10,870 nucleotides of DNA, taken from contig JAGXHC010000117.1 of NCBI GenBank assembly GCA_024636405.1, positions 1 through 10,870 on the forward strand, in the 5' to 3' direction. Below the pieces are notes generated by a model. It was not told where the DNA came from. It searched no databases and saw nothing but the letters and a program-made list of their open reading frames with translations. This document shows positions 1 through 6,411 of this stretch, piece after piece. How positions within the stretch are numbered: position 1 is the first letter of the stretch; each line of letters starts with the position of its first letter. Both the position numbers and the translations under genes were made by a program. This DNA comes from Sulfitobacter sp. Lineage in GTDB: Bacteria > Pseudomonadota > Alphaproteobacteria > Rhodobacterales > Rhodobacteraceae.

Positions 1-336
1 GCGCTTACCTTTTGGCTGATCGATGAATTTGACGCGATTCTCTGGGCGGCGGCCAAACACAGTTTCATATTTCCCGAAGAACAGCGGGTCCCACAGATCA
101 AGGACAGCCTGAAGGCGGAATTCGTCCGCTCCGCGTCGCTGCTGTCCGAGCGTCTTGAGGGGCCATTCCTGATGGGTGACAAAGTGACGGTGCCGGATCT
201 GCTGGCGACCCATTGCATCAACTGGTCAATCGGTGCCGGATTTCCGCGCGTGGATGACAAACTGGGCGCGTGGGCCAAGACAATGCGGGACCGCCCGGCA
301 TTCAGCGCGGCGCAATCAAAGGAAGCCGCCGCATAA
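1..336 (+). CDS. Glutathione S-transferase family protein, C-terminal part (5' end cut by window)
   Basis: The reading frame is open from base 1 to a TAA at 334-336, giving 111 residues with no start in the window. The visible part resembles the all-helical C-terminal domain of GSTs. It has a stretch reading LEGPFLMGDKVTVPDLLATH, which matches the family's pattern of 'L....fl.Gd..T.aDlll.h' with the conserved N-capping Asp of helix 6. A later 'W...M.DRPAF' matches the family's terminal 'w...m..RPa'. The N-terminal thioredoxin-fold domain that binds glutathione lies outside the window, so class and substrate cannot be judged. GSTs of this kind are cytosolic and conjugate or reduce electrophiles using glutathione. 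The gene converges on the flavoprotein gene with a gap of only 12 bases. I am fairly sure of the family and have no view on the substrate. Confidence 0.85.
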   Translation, partial: ALTFWLIDEFDAILWAAAKHSFIFPEEQRVPQIKDSLKAEFVRSASLLSERLEGPFLMGDKVTVPDLLATHCINWSIGAGFPRVDDKLGAWAKTMRDRPAFSAAQSKEAAA

Positions 337-348
337 AACGCCACTGCG

Positions 349-1563
349 TCACATGTCGTCAGTCGCCCAGACTGCCGCGTGCTGTCCTGCCCAACGGCCT
401 GTCGCAAGGCAGGCCGTGATAAGATAGCCGCCTGTAGGCGCTTCCCAGTCCAGCATTTCGCCCGCAACGAACACCCCCGGCAGCGCGCGCAGCATCAGCC
501 CGACGTCCAGCGCGGCAAAACCAACGCCGCCCGCCGTCGAGATTGCCTCGTCCATCGGCCGCAGACCGGCGTGGCGGATCGGGAGCGCCTTGAGAAGCCG
601 CGCAAGTTCGGCGGCGTCCTCGGGCAAGGGACGCGCCATTTCCTGAACCAGCGCAATCTGCGCGGTGCCCAGCCGCAGCGCCTTGCGCAGGTGGTTGGAC
701 AGGCTGGCCTTGCCGCGGGGCTTGGTCAACCGTTTGGCAGCCTGATCAACGGTCAGATCAGGCAGCAGATCAAGCCGCAGTTCATGGCCATCGCGCACAC
801 CGCGTGACACGGCATAAATGCCGCCGCCCTCAAGCCCGCGCGCGGAAATCACCGCCTCGCCCCGAGATGCGTATGGTCCGGCGCGCAGGGCTATACCCTT
901 GAGCGCGGCACCGAAATGCGCCGACATATGCGCCGACCAGTCCACGGCAACACCGGCGTTGGCAGGTGCAAACGGCGCCAGTGCCACACCATTGCCGCGC
1001 AGAATCTCTGCCCATGCGCCTGTTGATCCCAGCCGTTGCCAGCTTGCACCGCCAAGCGCCAGTACGGTCACATCTGCCTCCAGTCGTTGCAGGCCATCGG
1101 GGGTCTCAAAACAGGCCACGTCGTTTTCCCAGCCGGTCCATTGCCAACGCGTGTTGATCTGCACCCCCGCCGCATGCAGCCGCGCCAGCCAGGCGCGCAT
1201 GAGCGGCGATGCTTTCATCGCCTTGGGGAAAACCCGGCCGGTAGAACCAATGAACAGCTTTTGGCCCAGTCCTTGCGCCCAGTCCTGAACCTTGCCCGCG
1301 TCGAAGGCGTTGATGATGCGGCGCAAATGCGGCTGTGCCTCGGCAAAAGCGGCCATGAAGGTCGGCTCGTCCTCTGATTTGGTAAGGTTGAGGCCTGATT
1401 TGCCAGCCATCAGAAACTTGCGTCCGACCGATGGCTTTGCGTCGCACAGCGTCACAGCCAGCCCTGCGTCGGCCAGCATCTCTGCGGCCATCAGCCCCGC
1501 CGGACCACCGCCGATGACAAGGGCGCGACGGATCGGCCTGGGGGTTGTCGGATCGCTGTCCAT
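349..1563 (-). CDS. NAD(P)/FAD-dependent oxidoreductase, HI0933/BaiN-like (TIGR03862-type flavoprotein)
   Basis: This 404-residue protein has an N-terminal dinucleotide-binding motif, GGGPAG at residues 18-23, preceded by a short beta strand and followed about 20 residues later by an acidic residue (D41) suited to FAD ribose binding. Next comes GRKFLMAGKSGLNLT (47-61), the signature of the HI0933/BaiN flavoprotein group. A mid-protein ALGGASWQRLGSTGAW segment and the C-terminal GEMLDWEAPTGGYL (from 368) are the parts I associate with the PP_4765-like subgroup. The reaction is unknown, and no fused reductase domain is seen. I chose the ATG at 1563 because the flavin motif then starts close to the N-terminus, as usual. 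A TTG at 1617 would add 18 residues of low-complexity, basic sequence. A weak purine-rich AGGTAAGG lies upstream of the ATG. The gene follows the crotonase gene on the same strand after 153 bases, so it may or may not share its transcript. Confidence 0.88.
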   Translation of the reverse strand: MDSDPTTPRPIRRALVIGGGPAGLMAAEMLADAGLAVTLCDAKPSVGRKFLMAGKSGLNLTKSEDEPTFMAAFAEAQPHLRRIINAFDAGKVQDWAQGLGQKLFIGSTGRVFPKAMKASPLMRAWLARLHAAGVQINTRWQWTGWENDVACFETPDGLQRLEADVTVLALGGASWQRLGSTGAWAEILRGNGVALAPFAPANAGVAVDWSAHMSAHFGAALKGIALRAGPYASRGEAVISARGLEGGGIYAVSRGVRDGHELRLDLLPDLTVDQAAKRLTKPRGKASLSNHLRKALRLGTAQIALVQEMARPLPEDAAELARLLKALPIRHAGLRPMDEAISTAGGVGFAALDVGLMLRALPGVFVAGEMLDWEAPTGGYLITACLATGRWAGQHAAVWATDDM

Positions 1564-1695
1564 CTGGGTAACCTTACCTGCTGCGCCAATGCGCCCTCTT
1601 GCCCGGCGCGGGGTCAAGGTACAAGCGTTTTGCCGTGATTGGCCTGATCTGCCCTTTATGCCGACGCGTGATCGTGACCGATGCCGGGTAATGCC

Positions 1696-1716
1696 GCCAC
1701 GACCTGATCCCGTGGC
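1696..1716 (-). terminator. Small hairpin directly after the crotonase stop codon
   Basis: A perfect 6-bp inverted repeat (GCCACG / CGTGGC) with a 9-base loop begins at the base next to the TGA stop of the crotonase gene (1717-1719, minus strand). No run of T follows on the minus strand, so a classical Rho-independent terminator is not supported. It could be a weak attenuator, an mRNA 3'-end stabiliser, or chance. The rest of the 153-base gap to the flavoprotein start shows no convincing promoter. Confidence 0.25.
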
Positions 1717-2340
1717 TCAGGCCCTGTCCGGCGCGGCACACATACCTTTGATCTGCATGGCGATGTCCGGCGGCGCCGCAACGGTGTGCTGAACAAGGGC
1801 CAAGGCCAGCGCCATCAGGTCTTCTGCGGGTGCAATCTTGTCGATCAGACCGAACATCAACGCGTCGTCCGCCGTGATCTTTGCGCCACCCAACAGCAAG
1901 AGCTTCGTACGCGCAGGCCCGATAAGGGCGGCCATCCTTGCCGGATCAGAGGGTTGTGGCAAGAAACCCAACTTCATCACCGGATAGAAGAAACTGGCGC
2001 CCGGCACCGCGATTCGCAGATCACAGGCCAACGCCATGCCCATCGCCCCGCCGGCCAGTGACCCGTTGAGCGCTGCGATGCTGAGCCCCGGCAATGCGGC
2101 GATGGCACCCGAAAGCCGTTCCCAGACGTCCGAGGTGGCAAGTCCGGCACGCGCTGCGTCCAGATCGGCACCGGCGCTGAAAACGCCGCCCGCCCCGGTC
2201 AGGATTACGGCGCGGGCGGATTGCGCATCCTCCATGATCTCGGCCAAACGTACCAGCATGTCATGGGTCAGCGCATTGGCCTTGTCCGGGCGATTCAGCG
2301 TGACCGTCCAGATGTCACCTTCGCGGTTGAGGTTGATCAC
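1717..2340 (-). CDS. Short crotonase-superfamily (enoyl-CoA hydratase/isomerase-like) protein
   Basis: The protein has 207 residues against roughly 255-260 for a typical enoyl-CoA hydratase; the C-terminal helical part is shortened. Family features are VTLNRPDKANAL (13-24), the first oxyanion-hole segment FSAGADL (54-60), and the second, GSLAGGAMGMALACD (93-107). The two glutamates that add water in hydratases (E144 and E164 in the rat enzyme) align with G101 and V121, so classical hydratase chemistry is unlikely although the CoA-thioester oxyanion hole is kept. It may be an isomerase, a hydrolase or another crotonase activity. I chose the GTG start at 2338-2340: it puts the first strand at the usual distance from the LNRP motif and overlaps the SDR stop codon as GTGA, which suggests translational coupling. 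A longer frame upstream only reads through SDR codons out of phase. Family assignment is sure; function is open. Confidence 0.85.
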   Translation of the reverse strand: MINLNREGDIWTVTLNRPDKANALTHDMLVRLAEIMEDAQSARAVILTGAGGVFSAGADLDAARAGLATSDVWERLSGAIAALPGLSIAALNGSLAGGAMGMALACDLRIAVPGASFFYPVMKLGFLPQPSDPARMAALIGPARTKLLLLGGAKITADDALMFGLIDKIAPAEDLMALALALVQHTVAAPPDIAMQIKGMCAAPDRA

Positions 2341-3086
2341 ATCAGGCCCACGGCACGGCGGATACCTTCGTCCCGCAGCGAAATTTCGCCGCCAAGGTGT
2401 ACATCCGAATCGCTTCCGCACATCCACAACAGCGTCCGCGCCGGCCAATCGGCAGGGATATGCACGTCCCAATCCAGCTGGCTGATCGGGTTGACGCCCG
2501 ATGCCTTGATCTCGCGCTGCATCTGGGTGGCGACGGTTCCGGGGGACAGGCCAATTGCGCGGATGCCACTGTCCCTTTCTTCAAGATGGACACATTGCGT
2601 GAGCATGTTCACCGCCGCCTTTGAGGCGCAGTAATGGCTCCAGGCTTCGACGGGGCCATGGGCGGCCCCCGAAGAAATCGTCAGGATCGAACCACCGCCC
2701 GCATCCTTCATCACAGGAAGGGCCGCGCGCATGCCGTTGAAAACTCCCTTCAGATTGATGTCGATCACCTGCCCCCAGGCATCGGGATCCGCCTGCGAAA
2801 GATGCGAGATCGGCTCGATCACGCCGGCGTTGTTGATCAGCACATCAAGCCCGCCGAACGCCGAGACAGTGGTATTCACCGCCGAGGCCATCTCGCCGAA
2901 CCGCGCCACATTGCACGGAATGGCGATGGCCGATTGGCCGATCTCGCCCGCAAGGTCAGCAATCGCTTCCTGCGAACGCGCCAGCAGTGCCACGTTTGCG
3001 CCCGCTGCGGCAAAGACCCGCGCAGTCTCTGCGCCGATGCCCCGGCTTGCGCCTGTGATCATTACGGTCTTGCCTGTCATATCCAT
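2337..3086 (-). CDS. Short-chain dehydrogenase/reductase (classical SDR, NADP-type)
   Basis: The 249-residue protein is full length for a classical SDR. It shows TGASRGIG (11-18) for cofactor binding, NNAG (85-88), and the complete catalytic tetrad N111, S139, Y152 and K156 (YCASK). A basic residue after strand 2 (R37, in LLARS) with no acidic residue there suggests NADP(H) preference. The C-terminal substrate region includes PGTVATQMQ and a late LGGEISLRD segment. Such enzymes are cytosolic and oxidise or reduce alcohol/carbonyl groups; the substrate cannot be read from the sequence. The ATG at 3086 is chosen because AAGGGA (3094-3099, minus strand) lies 7 bases upstream. A second in-frame ATG two codons later (3080) is possible, and the longer frame up to 3194 adds only unconserved sequence. 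It is the first gene of a minus-strand unit with the crotonase, whose GTG overlaps this stop codon. It is divergent from the DUF2125-like gene. Confidence 0.93.
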   Translation of the reverse strand: MDMTGKTVMITGASRGIGAETARVFAAAGANVALLARSQEAIADLAGEIGQSAIAIPCNVARFGEMASAVNTTVSAFGGLDVLINNAGVIEPISHLSQADPDAWGQVIDINLKGVFNGMRAALPVMKDAGGGSILTISSGAAHGPVEAWSHYCASKAAVNMLTQCVHLEERDSGIRAIGLSPGTVATQMQREIKASGVNPISQLDWDVHIPADWPARTLLWMCGSDSDVHLGGEISLRDEGIRRAVGLM

Positions 3087-3278
3087 GGCCTTGTCCCTTC
3101 TGAATGTCCCTTGCAGATGCCTTGGCGACATGCCGCGCGTTGTTGCATTTCGCGCTTTGCATCGGCTGCAACAGTTGTGGTAATCTTCGTGCAAGTCATG
3201 GTCCAGCCCCCGAATGCCCGGAAACTCCAGGGGTGGCGGCGGATTGTGCCGAAACCATTTGCCACAAGGAAATTTTCA
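3087..3278. promoter_or_regulatory. Divergent intergenic region between the SDR and DUF2125-like genes
   Basis: These 192 bases must hold promoters for both directions. On the plus strand a candidate sigma-70 promoter is TTGCAT (3157-3162) with TAATCT (3181-3186), 18 bases apart; both boxes are weak matches. The -35 hexamer repeats as TTGCAT at 3143-3148. A 7-bp inverted repeat TGTTGCA / TGCAACA (3141-3147 and 3167-3173) brackets this area and could be an operator. No convincing minus-strand promoter was found. Ribosome binding sites are AAGGGA at 3094-3099 (minus, for the SDR) and AAGGA at 3266-3270 (plus, 8 bases before the ATG at 3279). No small gene is supported here. Confidence 0.35.
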
Positions 3279-4811
3279 ATGACCCGAACTTTGTCTTGCT
3301 CCCTTTTAACAGCGATGCCGATTGCCTTGCTGTCGCAATCCGCATTTGCCGATATCACGCCATCCGAGGTCTGGACAGACTGGCGCGGCTATATGCAGGG
3401 GATGGGTTATACGATCAATTCGACTGAAACGCAGGACGGTGCAGACCTGACGATCAGTGATTTGATTATCAATATGGTCATGCCCGACGAGGGCGGCGCG
3501 GTTTCGATGTCACTTGGCACGTTGACGTTTGCCCAGAATCCCGACGGCTCTGTCGCGATTGTGATGCCGGCCGTGCTGCCGCTGGTGATCGATATCGCGC
3601 CCGAAGGCGAAGATGCCAAGCCGGTGAAGATGACAATGGATTATACCCAAAGCGGTCACAGCATGACCGCCAGCGGGACTGCGGACAAAATGACCTATGC
3701 CTACGATGCACAAGCGCTTGGTCTGGTGCTTTCGCAGTTGCAGGTCGGGGATGAAACATTCGGTGAGCAGAACGCCAGGTTCAACCTTGCTGCAACCGGT
3801 GTGGACATCGCAACCACAATGACGGCCGGTGATCTGCGGCAGTACCAGCAGACCGGTAAAATCGCCTCTGTCACCTATGATGTGCTGATCAACAATCCCG
3901 AAGACCCGACAGTGGTCAAGCTTTCCGGCAACGTCGCGGACATCGCGGTTACGGGTGGCGGTGCCATTCCGATCGCGCTGGCTGGTGCTGGCGATATGGC
4001 GGCAATGCTGAACGCAGGCTTTGATGTGAACGGCAAGATTACGTTTGGCGCGGGTACATCGCTTTTGGATGTGAACGACCCCGAAAACGGTGTGTTTTCG
4101 ATGAAAGCCGCCTCGTCCGGCGGCGATCTGAGCGTGGATATGGCGTCAGACGCGCTTGCCTATTCCGGTTCACGCAAAGATCTGGCCGTGAACGTAGAGG
4201 CTGCTGACCTGCCGTTCCCGATCGCGTTGAGCATGGCAGAGGGTGCCTTCAACCTGATGATGCCGATCAGCAAAGCTGACACGGCGCAGGACTTTGCCTT
4301 TGGTGTTACACTGGACAAATTCACGATGTCCGACATGATCTGGGGCATTTTCGACCCCACCGCACAGCTGCCACGCGATCCGGCTACTGTCATTCTGGAT
4401 CTGACCGGCAAGGCAAAGCTGCTTGTCGATTTCCTCAACCCCGAAGCGGCGGCGAAGATGGCCGAAACCAAGCCCGGCGAAGTTGAAGCGTTGAGCGTGA
4501 ACAAACTGGTGGTGCGTGCCGTCGGCGCGGAGCTGACCGGCCAGGGTGATATGGCTTTTGACAACACCGATATGCAAACCTTTCCGGGTATGCCAAAGCC
4601 TGTTGGTGCCGTGGATCTGAAACTGGTTGGCGGCAATGGTTTGCTGGACAAGCTGGTGACCATGGGAATTCTGCCGCAGGAGCAGGCAATGGGCGCACGG
4701 ATGATGATGGGTATGTTTGCTGTGCCCGGCACCGACCCCGACACGCTGAATTCCAAGATCGAGTTTACCCAGGACGGTCAGGTTCTGGCAAACGGACAGC
4801 GCATCAAGTAG
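3279..4811 (+). CDS. Exported DUF2125-like protein of unknown function
   Basis: The 510-residue protein begins with a clear Sec signal peptide: a basic start (MTRT), a hydrophobic core (LLTAMPIALL) and an AFA cleavage site, so the mature protein would begin at D25 (DITPSEVWTDW). It is then expected in the periplasm or further out; I see no lipobox and no second membrane helix. The 'TPSEVWTDWRGYMQGMGY' opening and the beta-rich, Gly/Asp/Met-containing body with repeated 'DLSV/DLTISDL' strands are what I associate with DUF2125 proteins of Rhodobacterales; this is recognition by memory and not a search. No catalytic motif is visible. The start at 3279 is fixed by the signal peptide and by AAGGA 8 bases upstream. 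The same frame is open back to 2634, but those codons are antisense to the SDR gene. It appears monocistronic, with a hairpin terminator 20 bases after the stop. Confidence 0.8.
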   Translation: MTRTLSCSLLTAMPIALLSQSAFADITPSEVWTDWRGYMQGMGYTINSTETQDGADLTISDLIINMVMPDEGGAVSMSLGTLTFAQNPDGSVAIVMPAVLPLVIDIAPEGEDAKPVKMTMDYTQSGHSMTASGTADKMTYAYDAQALGLVLSQLQVGDETFGEQNARFNLAATGVDIATTMTAGDLRQYQQTGKIASVTYDVLINNPEDPTVVKLSGNVADIAVTGGGAIPIALAGAGDMAAMLNAGFDVNGKITFGAGTSLLDVNDPENGVFSMKAASSGGDLSVDMASDALAYSGSRKDLAVNVEAADLPFPIALSMAEGAFNLMMPISKADTAQDFAFGVTLDKFTMSDMIWGIFDPTAQLPRDPATVILDLTGKAKLLVDFLNPEAAAKMAETKPGEVEALSVNKLVVRAVGAELTGQGDMAFDNTDMQTFPGMPKPVGAVDLKLVGGNGLLDKLVTMGILPQEQAMGARMMMGMFAVPGTDPDTLNSKIEFTQDGQVLANGQRIK

Positions 4812-4831
4812 CGCGGCGTCCCTGCAATTCG

Positions 4832-4870
4832 GATAACGGACGCGCTGAAAGGTGCGTCCGTTGTCATTTA
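4832..4870 (+). terminator. Rho-independent-type terminator after the DUF2125-like gene
   Basis: Arms 4832-4843 (GATAACGGACGC) and 4854-4865 (GCGTCCGTTGTC) form a 12-bp stem with one G-T wobble; the inner nine pairs are perfect. The loop is about 6-10 bases (GCTGAAAGGT). A short T-rich stretch (TTGTCATTTA) overlaps and follows the right arm, less pure than a textbook U-tract. Its position 20 bases after the TAG at 4809-4811 and before a separate promoter fits termination of the single-gene unit. Confidence 0.7.
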
Positions 4871-4883
4871 TCGCACTTGGTGC

Positions 4884-4903
4884 TTCTGCACATTTCTGCA
4901 TAT
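4884..4903 (+). repeat. Tandem 10-base direct repeat upstream of the operon promoter
   Basis: TTCTGCACAT is followed at once by TTCTGCATAT, nine of ten bases identical, spaced by exactly one helical turn. The second copy abuts and shares its last base with the candidate -35 box at 4903. This placement suits an activator or repressor site on one face of the DNA. No regulator is assigned. Confidence 0.45.
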
Positions 4904-4930
4904 TGATAGGTCAAATTTTCCTCTTATTAC
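4903..4930 (+). promoter_or_regulatory. Candidate sigma-70 promoter for the pmbA-lpxK operon
   Basis: TTGATA (4903-4908, five of six bases as in TTGACA) and TATTAC (4925-4930, four of six as in TATAAT) are separated by 16 bases. Transcription would start near 4937, leaving a leader of about 128 bases before the ATG at 5065. It lies just after the upstream terminator and is the best promoter match seen in the window. The leader (4931-5064) shows no riboswitch or leader peptide I can support; GGCGG-C-CCGCC (4968-4978) is a short GC palindrome in it. Confidence 0.5.
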
Positions 4931-5064
4931 GCTGGACCCGACGGCATTATCGCATTTCGTGCGCTTTGGCGGCCCGCCGCACCGGATGAATGATCGCCCT
5001 GCCCTTGCGAACCAACAGGTGTGGCGCTACCTCTGACGGATCACCCGAAACGGAGCGTTCCTTA

Positions 5065-6411
5065 ATGTCGCAACCACTCGATGCGCTGACCAAATCCCTT
5101 TTGCAGGCCGCGCTTGCCGCCGGTGCCGATGCCGCTGATGCGATGGCCGTGCGGGCGACATCGCTGTCCGTGGATGTGCGCGGCGGTACACTGGAACAAG
5201 CCGAGCGTGCCGAAGGTGTGGACATCGGGCTGCGGGTTTTTGTGGGACATCGGTCCGCGAATGTCTCTGCGTCTGATATTTCAGACCGTACGATCACGGT
5301 AATGGCGGCCCGCGCCGTTGCCATGGCTTCAGAAGCGCCCGAAGATGCGTTTACCGGTCTGGCGGACCCTGATCAGCTGGCAAAAAGCTGGGACGTGGCG
5401 GCGCTGGAGCTTTATGATGACACGCCCGAACCCGCGCCAGCCGCGCTTCAGGAGGACGCGCGCCGCGCCGAAGCGTCGGCGCTTGAGGTCAAGGGCATCT
5501 CGCAGGTGCAATCAGCCAGCGCAGGCTACGGCGAACAGACAATCCATCTGGCCGCGACCAACGGCTTTGAGGGCGGCTATTCCCGCACCAGCCGCAGCCT
5601 GTCTTGCGTCACGATTGCAGGCACCGGCACCGCGATGGAGCGCGACTATGACGGCGACAGTCGCATTTTTCAGCGTGATTTGCGCAGCCCCGAAGACATT
5701 GCCCAGACAGCAGCGATGCGTACGCTGGAACGCACAGGCGCGCGCAAGCCGCCAACCGGCGCGTTTCCGGTGCTGTTTGACGAACGTATCTCATCGACCC
5801 TGATCGGTCACTTGCTGGGCGCGGTCAACGGATCGGCTATTGCGCGCGGCGCGTCGTTCCTGCGCGATGCCATGGGTCAGCAGATCCTGCCGGAAGGTTT
5901 GTCGATCATCGAAGACCCACACCGCATCCGGACGCCCGGATCGCGCCCTTTCGACGCAGAAGGCCTGCCCACCGCGCGGCGCTTGATCGTTGAAGACGGC
6001 ATTTTGCAAGGCTGGACCCTGGACCTTGCCACCGCGCGCAAGTTGGGGCTTTCGGCCACCGGCAACGCGGCGCGCGGCACTGGGTCCAACCCGTCACCGT
6101 CAAACTGGAATGTCGCACTGACCCAAGGACCGGACAGCCGCGACGATCTGATCCGCGAGATGGGCACAGGACTGATCGTCACGTCGATGATCGGCAGCAC
6201 GATAAATCCCAATACCGGGGATTATTCGCGCGGTGCATCCGGCCTTTGGGTGGAGAATGGCGAAATCACCCATGCCATCAACGAATGCACCATCGCGGGC
6301 AATTTGCGTGACATGCTGCGCGCCATGCGCCCGGCAAATGATGCCCGCACCCACCTCAGCAGGGTTGTGCCGTCGGTGCTGGTCACAGGTATGACCCTTG
6401 CCGGCGCGTGA
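5065..6411 (+). CDS. pmbA: TldE/PmbA-type metalloprotease-related protein
   Basis: At 448 residues this is the normal length for PmbA/TldE, the partner of TldD. TldD/TldE form a cytosolic protease complex that trims unfolded or modified peptides, such as microcin B17 precursor and CcdA, in E. coli. Visible family blocks are GSRPFDAEG (292-300), the LDLATARKLG segment, and the C-terminal NPNTGDYSRGASG (381-393) followed by WVENGEI and TIAGNLRDM. The zinc HExxxH motif of TldD is absent, which points to the E (PmbA) subunit. The ATG at 5065 is chosen because GGAG (5052-5055) lies 9 bases upstream and the protein then begins like its relatives (MSQPLDALTK). An ATG at 4990 would add 25 unconserved residues. 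It is the first gene of the five-gene unit and its end overlaps the next gene by 14 bases. No tldD is in the window. Confidence 0.92.
   Translation: MSQPLDALTKSLLQAALAAGADAADAMAVRATSLSVDVRGGTLEQAERAEGVDIGLRVFVGHRSANVSASDISDRTITVMAARAVAMASEAPEDAFTGLADPDQLAKSWDVAALELYDDTPEPAPAALQEDARRAEASALEVKGISQVQSASAGYGEQTIHLAATNGFEGGYSRTSRSLSCVTIAGTGTAMERDYDGDSRIFQRDLRSPEDIAQTAAMRTLERTGARKPPTGAFPVLFDERISSTLIGHLLGAVNGSAIARGASFLRDAMGQQILPEGLSIIEDPHRIRTPGSRPFDAEGLPTARRLIVEDGILQGWTLDLATARKLGLSATGNAARGTGSNPSPSNWNVALTQGPDSRDDLIREMGTGLIVTSMIGSTINPNTGDYSRGASGLWVENGEITHAINECTIAGNLRDMLRAMRPANDARTHLSRVVPSVLVTGMTLAGA

Noticed and set aside
1564..1716. Promoter for the flavoprotein gene in the gap (a TTGACC on the minus strand at 1612-1617)
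   Set aside because: No acceptable -10 box lies 16-18 bases downstream of it.
1292..1792. Plus-strand open frame of 166 residues opposite the flavoprotein start
   Set aside because: It is antisense to a well-supported gene, has low-complexity Ala/Pro/Arg composition and no homology I recognise.
2341..2472. 44-residue N-terminal extension of the crotonase
   Set aside because: It runs inside the SDR coding sequence in another frame; the GTG at 2340 fits both family length and the coupled overlap.
2634..3278. N-terminal 215-codon extension of the DUF2125-like frame
   Set aside because: It is antisense to the SDR gene and lacks family-like sequence; the signal peptide and ribosome site fix the start at 3279.
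4170..4901. Long minus-strand open frame (243 residues) opposite the DUF2125-like gene
   Set aside because: It is a GC-driven shadow: no recognisable motif, rich in Arg/His/Gln, and it runs through the terminator hairpin.
4990..5064. Upstream ATG extending PmbA by 25 residues
   Set aside because: The added residues do not look like the family, and the good GGAG site belongs to the ATG at 5065.
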